NCBI GenBank assembly: GCA_944548615.1
Contig: OX155964.1
Span: forward strand, 14,097,087 to 14,161,086
From: Micropterix aruncella
Lineage: Eukaryota; Arthropoda; Insecta; Lepidoptera; Micropterigidae
Reading direction: 5' to 3'
DNA: 64,000 bases
Part shown: piece by piece, positions 56,825 through 64,000 of the stretch
Layout: each line of letters opens with the position of its first letter
Position numbering within the stretch: the stretch's first letter is position 1
Position numbers and translations under genes: made by a program
Notes under the pieces: generated by a model
Databases searched by the model: none
What the model was told of the DNA's origin: nothing
Seen by the model: only the letters and a program-made list of their open reading frames with translations

Positions 56825-57151
56825 GCAACTCGCCAACCAATGAAACCTACTCTATTAAGATATAAAACTGTTACCAACATATTTATTTCAATCGATAATT
56901 ATTATTATTTCTGAAACCAAATAGTATTTGTAGTATTATATGACAAAACGTTTTAGTTTTTATTTTGTTAAAAATATTAATTTCGTAAGCTGTAAATATG
57001 TTTAGTTTTAAATGTGTTCATATTATGCAGTCATTTAGTGCAATGAATTTGCCGTTCTATAATTTTATTTGTACATAATTTCGAGATAATTTTTTTTATT
57101 CGAATCAAATCAAAATATTTATTTAGCGAGAGGATAAAATTATAGAATCTA
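56825..57151 (+). other. Probable 3' UTR
   Basis: AT-rich sequence after the TAA stop, without a canonical AATAAA, running up to the transposon at 57152. The actual polyadenylation site is unknown. Confidence 0.4.
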
Positions 57152-57899
57152 CTTAAAGAGGGAGCCTGGTTCAGACGGCCAAAAAAACCACGTTTTTTAT
57201 GATTTTTTATTTTTATTTTGAGTTGAAATCTATTCATGAATCGTCTACCTCTGGAATAGCTAATAATATCATATTGCTATAAGTGTAAAAACTTACTACT
57301 TTTCTTTAACCTTTCGGAAGCCAGTCGATGCATTTCTTTAAATCCTTGAAAAATTATAAAAATAATAACTTTTTGATATTTTTTTAGTTCATCTACAAGA
57401 CGCAAATGTAAAACTAATATCTTAGTTATTTTTTTTTGCTTCAGGCAGAATTACGTTCGCTATTAACCCTTCGGGCCTCGGCCCCTCAGCCGATTGACAA
57501 GTTGATGTCCCAAAAAAAATTTGTAAAATGATGACACTGTCTCACCAAAATATTAATTACTGCCAAACCACTGTACCCATAATTAAAATAAAACATATTA
57601 ACATAATAAAACATAATAAATTAAATTAAAACGGGACAGTCACGCTGAATCGTGTTGTGGCCGATATCGGCCAATTGGGGCTCTAGAGATTAATGGCGCA
57701 AGCAGATACCGTCTTTTCTGCAGAGGCAGAAACATCAGCAATTCAATATCTCAAAAATAGTTATTTTTTCTGTTGCAAAAAATATTTTTATTTTTCAAAT
57801 GTTATTCAAATTAATATAAAGATTCATGCTTTAGGTTAAAAAATAAATAAATGAAAAACATGTCTTTTGTGGCCTTCTAAACCAGGCTCTCCCCTTAAA
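57152..57899. mobile_element. TIR DNA transposon split by a LINE tail
   Basis: The left end CTTAAAGAGGGAGCCTGGTT and the right end, inverted, CTTTAAGGGGAGAGCCTGGT continue with GGCC-AAAA-ACATG-TTTTT over about 45 bases. The LINE fragment at 57467-57690 is inside it. There is no transposase. Confidence 0.75.
57467..57690 (-). repeat. LINE 3' end, same family as 5031-5733
   Basis: GGCCTCGGCCCCTCAGCCGA at the 3' end, then CCAAACCACTGTACCCATAA and ATCGTGTTGTGGCCGATATC, are nearly identical to 5035-5290. It keeps only the last few codons of the protein. Confidence 0.8.
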
Positions 57900-57904
57900 G
57901 CCGG

Positions 57905-58660
57905 TTTGACCTCGTAAAAATCCCACCGCCCTCGTTACGAATTTCTCAAAATAAAAAACCAGCTTTATAATGCGTCTAATTATGTCCGCATGACTTCTCG
58001 ATGAGGGAATCATCACCATAATTGCCAATTTAGTGTTTGCAATCCTGTCACTTGCGTTAATTGCTACGTTATTGCTTTTAAACGAAGCCTAATGAGCTTG
58101 CCTTCGAATATTTTTGTTTGTGTTCTTCCGCCGCCGGCTAATTTTTACGTGTAATATTAAATAATAAAACAGTACAAATTATTAAGTATTTTTCTACTCT
58201 TCCATTAATGAAAATATTTCAGCCATTCAATCATATCGTTAAATTATTATCTTTAGTCATTATGATGTATTTAATTTCGTAGTTGTCATATGCATTTTTT
58301 ATATCACAAATTAATACTTAATATCATTTTAAGGAGGTAGCCTTGCCAATTTTGTGAATGTATCTAATCGGTCACTGTTTTCATAAATCCACAATTACTA
58401 AACTAATTTAGTGCTGAGGAGTTGAAGCATGAGAATCTTTTTGGAAGTGATCTCCCCGCAGATTTTACTTAAAACATAGACTGGATGTGCGAAGTGATGC
58501 TATAAGGATGGAAAATTGGAGAATAGGAGTTTCCAAACTGAAAAAGATAATCCCAGTGATATTTAAAAAAAAATGTAAGTTAGTGTATTACCTTATTATT
58601 CGGGGTAACGTAAATTCCACCTATTATCATTGATTATAGTGTTTATTTAGAAACTAAAGA
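57905..58660. other. Non-coding stretch
   Basis: No gene or assigned repeat. Confidence 0.4.
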
Positions 58661-58665
58661 GTTGT

Positions 58666-58961
58666 TGTAAATAAGATAAAAAACGAATTTACCACATGAA
58701 GTTTGTAATACCCGACGCTTCGGCGATGTTGCAACTAGACTGAAAGAGTTGTCAATCCGTTGCTCCGCGGGTAGGCCGCATACCGCTGCCGCCACTGCGA
58801 GATTATAACGCAGTGGCGGCAGCGGCATGCGGCCTACCTGCGGAGCAACGGATTGACAGCTTTTTCATTCTACCCTAGACAACAGTGGTTGCAACATCGC
58901 CGAAACATCGGGTGTCACAAAATTCACACGGTACATTCGTTTTTTATCCTATTTATAATGT
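58666..58961. mobile_element. Foldback element, near-complete palindrome
   Basis: The whole 296 bases fold on themselves. The outer arms are TAAATAAGATAAAAAACGAA against, inverted, TATAAATAGGATAAAAAACG. The inner arms, ATCCGTTGCTCCGC and GCATACCGCTGCCGCCACTG (58754-58797), pair with 58811-58856. The centre is AGATTATAA. Relatives: 17712-17809, traces at 5866 and 39915. There is no coding content. Confidence 0.9.
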
Positions 58962-58969
58962 GAAACAAC

Positions 58970-59690
58970 AGCGATAGTCTTCAATTTCATAAAGGATTGA
59001 TCGTCAATTATATAAACAACTTATTGATCCATGCCTCAATTCCTCGAGCAATCCAGAAAAAAGGTGACGTTGAGTAAAGGCTAATGTTATAATTTTGTAG
59101 ATCGTTTCAATGCCAAATTTAGTACGATTGTACGTATTTAATAATCAATATTATTCTAATAATTGTGTATATTATTTTGTGTCTATTATCGTGGTTAACT
59201 AAATGTGATGTAGCTGAATAAACGATACTGACGTAGTGAAATCATCAACATTGTTTTATTGGTTTTAAAAAAGTTTTTTGTGGAGAAGAGCATACATATC
59301 AAATAACAAGAAAAGTAACCTTTTAGACTTTAGGATATTATCGAAGCGCTGTATGTGAGACCTCGTACACACTAACAAGCAAACTTTCAGGCCATTGCAA
59401 AAACTGAATAACTTCGTTAACCATTTCCCATGGGTGGTAAGACAGCAAGACAGCTGTCCTAAACCTACCACAGCCGGTTGTTATTCTGCTCACCCCCTAA
59501 AAAGTGTAATGATAGTATTATGATGGGCCCGACTATAGTCGGTGAATTCGGATTGTATTTTATTTTATATACTATGCTAAGTAACCATCCAACTTGCATG
59601 TAGCCAAGTTTCTAACCTGGACCAGAGTATGTCACAGAGCTATCCATAATTAGTAATTGTTAATTGCTCTCCAAGGTTAAAGTAGACAGG
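58970..59690. other. Non-coding stretch
   Basis: No gene supported. A 68-codon minus frame at 59265-59471 has no features. Confidence 0.4.
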
Positions 59691-59691
59691 A

Positions 59692-59762
59692 AGTTTCTAC
59701 TCATTGTGAGATTTCACAATGGGCGGGTTTATTGTCATATGACAATCTCTTACAACCAACCC
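59692..59762 (-). mobile_element. tRNA-SINE 3' fragment
   Basis: GAGATTTCACAATGGGCGGG, then TTTATTGTCATATGACAATC and ACAACCAACCCTAC, is the 3' part of the SINE family without its head. Confidence 0.75.
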
Positions 59763-60039
59763 TACAGGGTTGTGCTCCGAGGGTAGTGCTCTCCGAGGTA
59801 AAGTAGGAGATTTTCTTTTGATGGGTAGAAATTTCGGCTGTGACTTGTGCAGCACATGAACACCTATGCTAAGTAATCACCATTTGTTTTTGTTCTTTGT
59901 TCACAAAATAATTGAAATTAAAAAAATCTTTTAAAAATGTGTTAGGAATTAATCAAGCAATGTAATTTCCTTAAAATACCATCTTATCAATATTTTTTTT
60001 TAATTTGGGCCGCAAAGGGTTAAACGAGATGTTTTTTTT

Positions 60040-60321
60040 AGTTTTGTTTGTTTATACTCTTTATTGTGAAATGTCACAATGGGCGGGTTTATCGTCATAT
60101 GACAATCTCTTACAACCAACCCTACTACGACGTGTTATATGTATGTGTGCGTGTAACATGTGTGTAAGTGTGTGTCTTGTTATTGCATTCGATCGACAGA
60201 ATTGAAAATGCAATTCCGTTAATTTGATCCCAACGGAAAATGGTGATCCAGCCGGGAATCGAATCCGGGACCTTACAATCTAAGATCAGGCGACCTAACC
60301 ACTATGCCACCGGGCCGTGTT
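60040..60321 (-). mobile_element. tRNA-derived SINE, copy 4, best preserved
   Basis: The head has B box GGATTCGATTCCC and A box TGGCATAGTGG. The body includes AATGTCACAATGGGCGGGTT and GTGTAACATGTGTGTAAGTG, and the tail is TTTGTTTG. It is about 280 bases, matching copy 1 in length. Confidence 0.85.
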
Positions 60322-60329
60322 GTGTAAAT

Positions 60330-61080
60330 GGGAAAAAATAATAAAAATATATTAGTTCCTACTACTGTACTAACGATAAAAACTGCCAAAGATTTAAGTT
60401 GTTTGCGAGGATTCACTACTAAGTATATAGGAGGTATCACCGGATAAATTCATCAACTCATGCTAACGAGAAGCCACTGCAATGAGAATTACAAGAAAAC
60501 TAAGCAATTCGGCCCTCAGGACATGGACAGAACGTTCCAGAGTGGGATTTTACACCAATAACACTAAAAACGCAAATTTGAATTTTTGTCTCATACAAGG
60601 TCTCACATAGAGATCATCAATATGTTGTTTAGAGACCAAATTGACATACAAGCAGTTGCCATAATACATAATAGAGATGGTAAGGATTCTGGACCTGACG
60701 CTGACCGAGTCCCGTGTTCAGTACAGGGCCATGAGAGACAGGAGAATCCCGGATTGACTCTTTTGCTAGTATGCTTCTAGAATCAGATTCAAGTCGAAGA
60801 AAATAACAAGGTGTCGTCATTGATTATAAAGAATATTAGATTGCTCAATGACGTGATACATCCTGGCAGTTGGGATTTTAGTACAAAATGCAACGTTTGA
60901 ATGACACTCATAGCTCCAAACATTGATTAATCTACTTTTATGTTTAGTAGCCCAATAGATGGCGTTCTTAACATGCTGTTACGGTATTTTATCTCGAAAT
61001 AATAATATAACAAACAAATTCATAGCTTTATTTTAATGTTATTTACATAAATATGTCAATTATTGAGTTGGTATGCGGGT
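60330..61080. other. Non-coding stretch with possible LINE scrap
   Basis: At 60700-60760 the plus strand gives LTESRVQYRAMRDRRIPD, weakly like a LINE C-terminal segment. Too short to call. Otherwise unassigned. Confidence 0.35.
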
Positions 61081-61081
61081 T

Positions 61082-61232
61082 TGAATGCCTAATAATTTCG
61101 CACTTTAGGATTCGAATAGACTAATAGATGGCATTCTAAGCTCTCTGTATTATTTCTGTTATGTAATCAGCCTATATAAAATGTAATAGATGGCACTAAT
61201 AATTGAATGTTATTATTACTATCATTGGTTAA
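61082..61232. mobile_element. TTAA MITE (CCAACGATAACAA family), left end lost
   Basis: The right end ATTATTACTATCATTGGTTAA and internal TTAGGATTCGAATAGACTAA and ATAGATGGCA match the complete copy at 25807-25983. Its terminal TTAA (61229-61232) is also the left TTAA of the next MITE. Confidence 0.7.
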
Positions 61233-61464
61233 CCGGTCGGACGCCAACAATGCCTATAGGCATTTTGCGTTGTTTGACAGCTCCGCGCGTAACCATTTCA
61301 ACCGACCCCAATATATAAATATATAATTAAAAAGACTTACAAGATTAATTATTAGGTAACAAGAGTGAATTGATAAAAAAACGATATTGCGAGTATTCAT
61401 TTACAAAATCGGCAAAAAGTTGCAGTGCAATTTTTTGCGCGAAGGCTGGCTTCCGACCTGTTAA
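61229..61464. mobile_element. TTAA-flanked MITE (CCGGTCGGACGCC family), intact
   Basis: It begins TTAACCGGTCGGACGCCAAC and ends GGCTTCCGACCTGTTAA. TIRs are about 16 bases with TTAA at both sides, which fits a piggyBac-type element. The same family is found at 47852-48817 (interrupted) and 11720-11896 (partial). Confidence 0.85.
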
Positions 61465-61714
61465 ATAATGTTTTTTTATAAACAATCAGCCCTTTATAAA
61501 AAAACATTAATTAAAAATGTTATTATAGGTGGTCAAATAAATTGCTATTAGTCTCCGCGGACAATGTTATCAGCGCCAACTGCATGTCGCCGGCGCAGAA
61601 AAGTTGCCAAAACGTACTATGGCATAAATTAATCTAATACCCTATATAATCAATGGATTCGGGCCGCGGAAACTAAGGTGTTATAAACGACATTGTAATA
61701 TATATGTACATTAT

Positions 61715-61720
61715 TTTATT
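61715..61720 (-). terminator. Polyadenylation signal AATAAA
   Basis: AATAAA on the minus strand lies 40 bases after the stop codon of the methyltransferase exon, a usual spacing for a cleavage and polyadenylation signal. Confidence 0.6.
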
Positions 61721-61759
61721 ACACTTTCATTTTCACTAAATAACAATATATACAAGTGA

Positions 61760-62137
61760 CTAATCCTCCCGTTTTTGGAGGCCTTTAAAACCGCGCGCGA
61801 GCAAAAATTTCTCTGTAGAATCGGACCGACTAGCGTTTGGCTTGATCACTTTGACCGTTTTATAAAACCTTTCCAAGTCTAAAGTGAGGATTTGCACCTC
61901 TCCGCCTTCCCAGACCTTCACGAGTAGCGTGGCGTCCAAATTGGAGACTTGTGCGGCGAAGCGTAGCGCTTTGTAGCACAGCGCGATTATTTTATCTTGA
62001 TCCAGCGATCGCACACCGGTGGCGTTTGGAGCCATGTCCGACAGAACAACGTCCACTTTTCTCCCGTTTAGTTGTTCGATTAGCTTTCGTTGCGTTTCGT
62101 CTTTTGTGAAGTCCATGTTGCTGAGGATAGTTGCACC
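61760..62137 (-). CDS. MRM2: Mitochondrial rRNA 2'-O-methyltransferase 2 (FtsJ/RrmJ family), last exon
   Basis: The acceptor TTTTGTATTTCAG (62138-62150) leads into 125 codons ending in TAG (61762-61760). The peptide begins GATILSNMDFTKDETQRKLI. It contains LSDMAPNATG (catalytic Asp, exon residue 34), LLVKVWEG (catalytic Lys, residue 74) and RSDSTEKFLLARGFK (catalytic Glu, residue 109), three of the four K-D-K-E residues of the FtsJ fold. The family methylates the ribose of a uridine in the large-subunit rRNA using S-adenosylmethionine; the MRM2 branch acts in mitochondria. The first Lys and the SAM-binding GxPGxW segment are encoded by upstream exons, which are not found up to 64000, so the intron exceeds 1.8 kb. 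The intron carries several mobile elements. The bacterial-type paralogue is an alternative, but the SDMAPN plus C-terminal ARGFK features fit MRM2 best. Confidence 0.88.
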   Translation of the reverse strand, partial: GATILSNMDFTKDETQRKLIEQLNGRKVDVVLSDMAPNATGVRSLDQDKIIALCYKALRFAAQVSNLDATLLVKVWEGGEVQILTLDLERFYKTVKVIKPNASRSDSTEKFLLARGFKGLQKRED

Positions 62138-62187
62138 CTGAAATACAAAATAGCGGATATAAATACAGATATTAAAAAATCCGTTGT

Positions 62188-62290
62188 CACGCCAAGACTT
62201 TCCCGGCAATTAACCAAGGACTGATTTCATGAATAATTTCATAAATAAAATCGATGAGCAAACGAACGAACCTGTTTGGGTTTATTCGCA
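62188..62290 (+). mobile_element. CTTTCCCGGCAAGTAG family, left part (copy 3)
   Basis: GCCAAGACTTTCCCGGCAAT, then CCAAGGACTGATTTCATGAA and AAATCGATGAGC, match the left ends at 23556 and 39413. The right part of the family reappears at 63690, so these may be two halves of one copy. Confidence 0.65.
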
Positions 62291-62944
62291 CTATCGTGCG
62301 AAGCACCCAAGAAGTAAATTCGGCTATATGGTCTCCACATGAGCTGGTGTGTAGTCAGTTATGTGATTCATAAATGATTTTACACACCAGCAATAGCCAT
62401 AAAATTTGTAAGAATATATCTTTAATTAATAGAAATATTGACCCCTATTATCTATGCACATTTGTCATTTTAATGGGAGTTGCTTAATTAATCTGCTGTA
62501 AAAATCTCATGGACAGAAACAGATGAAAGCTGTTTTTCACCGACTCTTCAATGTAGATTTTTTTCCCTTGTAAAAAGTTATCTAAATTCTGAAAAAAAAA
62601 ACTCCATTGGAGAAAGGTCTGGCAAAGTACGGTGGGTAACCCCTGCAACTTGGCGACTGTTCGCAGTGAAATATTTAGTTATAATGTTGTCATACAGAGG
62701 CAGTGGCTATGAGCGATTAACCAGGCTCGGTTATTTAATCTTTGAGCTTTTCCATCATTGTTTGCAGTTCTTGACAAGTACACATTTACGGTAACTGTAT
62801 AGCCAGATAGAAAATACTGGTATAGGATATCATATTTGAAAATAATGCAAATTTCCAACTTTACCATGGTTGCACAAACAAAAATATTTGAGCTAAAATA
62901 AACGACGTAAAGACAAATAAACAGCCGATTCTTAAAAAAGAATA

Positions 62945-63258
62945 TTAACCCCTTGAGTATGATACGACCAAATCTGGTTCTGAAACAATTATCCGTTGAG
63001 TATGATACGACCAGATCTGGTTCCGCGTTTTTTTCACTTCTTTGACGTTCTCATATTTATTCATAATTATCTAATTGTTTTACAAAATGATATTTCAATA
63101 TTCTATATTCGAAATTTCAATGCAATCATTGTGCAGTTGTTCTTTTTATGATTGGTGTAGTAGTTTCGTAGTTATAGTACTTTAAGGTCGATGTCGCCGA
63201 AAATCCTGCAAAAGAGACAGATGCATCCATGAATATACCCATTTACTCCAAGGGTTAA
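62945..63258. mobile_element. TTAA-flanked MITE (CCCCTTGAGT family)
   Basis: TTAACCCCTTGAGTATGATA at the left and, inverted, TTAACCCTTGGAGTAAATGG at the right, bounded by TTAA on both sides. A 41-base unit with GAGTATGATACGACCA-ATC is duplicated near the left end (62955 and 62996). This is piggyBac-type by target site. It lies within the intron of the methyltransferase gene. Confidence 0.7.
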
Positions 63259-63489
63259 AGTTTTAAAGCCTTGTATTAAAGTTTATTTGAATTTGAAATA
63301 CCAACTCAGACACAAGTTATCCAAGTTCAAAGTGGCCAGTGTGAAAAAACAGCAATTACATAGGTAAGGACCCAATAATAAGTAAATGTAAATGAGTTAG
63401 ATTTAAAAACTGTAAATGAGTTAGATTAAAAATGTGACCCAGGTGGGTCACGTGCTTTGACGAAACGTACGAACTCCGACAGGTACGAA

Positions 63490-63660
63490 CTCCTGCAACT
63501 CATTATGATGGGAAAAGTTGCAGGGAGAAGACCTGGCCATAGACGGAAATCTTGGTTGCGGAACATTCGAGAATAGACCAGGATTACGAGTGTTGCCGAA
63601 TTGTTTTGCCTGGTGAAGGACAAAAAGAAGTATGCAGAGCTGACTGTCAACCTCCACTAG
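63490..63660 (+). pseudogene. LINE ORF2 C-terminal relic with one stop
   Basis: The plus-strand frame reads LLQLIMMGKVAGRRPGHRRK, SWLRNIRE, a TAG, then TRITSVAELFCLVKDKKKYA and ends at TAG 63660. The G-RR-G-R--SWL-NIRE-T--S--ELF pattern is the C-terminus of RTE/BovB-like and related LINE ORF2 proteins. The in-frame TAG sits where a Trp is usual. A short A-rich stretch follows. Confidence 0.7.
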
Positions 63661-63689
63661 TTCGAGAGGCACCATAAGAAGAAGAAACA

Positions 63690-64000
63690 AGTACAGCTTA
63701 TCACTGATATTCCAACCAAAATTTCACAATGTGATATCGGCCTAACAAGGCCGTGTACCAAATTTCAAGTCTCTATGTCCAATATTTTGAGATTGAAATA
63801 TGACTAAGGCGCCCCCTGGTGGACCGATTTTAACCACAACCTTCTCAACTCTTGCCATGACCAAAATGCCTGTATGACAAATTTCAGCTCAATCGGATTA
63901 AGCGTTTGGCCGCTATCATGGAGGAATACACACAGACAGACTTCCATCTGGAAATGTTTTTAATCGTCTCAGAGGGGGCTAAAAATACATATTTCCGTCT
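63690..64000 (+). mobile_element. CTTTCCCGGCAAGTAG family, right part, running off the window
   Basis: AAATTTCACAATGTGATATC, GGCGCCCCCTGGTGGACCGA, TTTCAGCTCAATCGGATTAA, ATGGAGGAATACACACAGAC and ATACATATTTCCGTCT match 23760-24110 in order. The terminal bases lie beyond 64000. Confidence 0.7.

Noticed and set aside
60586..60820. LINE relic or small gene
   Set aside because: Only about 18 residues look LINE-like; too short and frame-broken to annotate separately.

Overview
The window looks like nuclear DNA of an insect, most likely a moth or butterfly. It is AT-rich and gene-poor, and is packed with degenerate non-LTR retrotransposons (CR1/Jockey-type reverse-transcriptase tails and one RNase H tail), tRNA- and 5S-derived SINEs, TTAA-flanked (piggyBac-type) and hAT-type non-autonomous elements, and 120-bp minisatellites. 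The two credible host genes show spliceosomal acceptor sites. Lepidoptera is an inference from this repeat mix and was not tested by a database search.

Host genes. (1) 55403-56824 (+) is an intact 473-residue secreted, acidic, Asn/Thr-rich protein on one exon. It has a signal peptide, a single C-x11-C motif and a Pro/Tyr/Trp-rich tail, and resembles the N-terminal segment of the folded-gastrulation (FOG_N) type only tentatively. Its 5' leader begins at a strong acceptor (55291/55292) and carries a 27-codon upstream reading frame whose stop overlaps the main start as ATGA. (2) 61760-62137 (-) is the terminal exon of an FtsJ/RrmJ-type mitochondrial 2'-O-ribose methyltransferase (MRM2 type). It carries the D, K and E of the K-D-K-E tetrad; the rest of the gene lies beyond the right edge. 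Weaker coding candidates are a GC-rich reading frame at 9635-9976 (-), one at 32461-32733 (-), and short first-exon-like segments at 35838 and 40316 (+).

Layout. 1-6900: DNA-transposon relic (2133-2976) and two LINE tails. 6900-13200: 5S SINE, a 65-bp-TIR MITE, and a family of GC-rich modular elements, one forming a near-perfect 590-bp inverted repeat (12171-12762). 13200-26000: minisatellites, an 871-bp hAT-type element with a perfect 8-bp target duplication, and several copies of one MITE family, one split by a SINE. 26000-42400: mostly LINE 3' tails. 42400-55000: sparse, with a second 5S SINE, a LINE inserted in a MITE with a 14-bp target duplication, and a hairpin-rich GC cassette (53340-53640). 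55000-64000: the two genes, a foldback element (58666-58961), two MITEs abutting at one TTAA, and further LINE and MITE pieces in the methyltransferase intron.

The genes do not form a pathway. The main signal is the nested insertion history, which can be ordered from target duplications.
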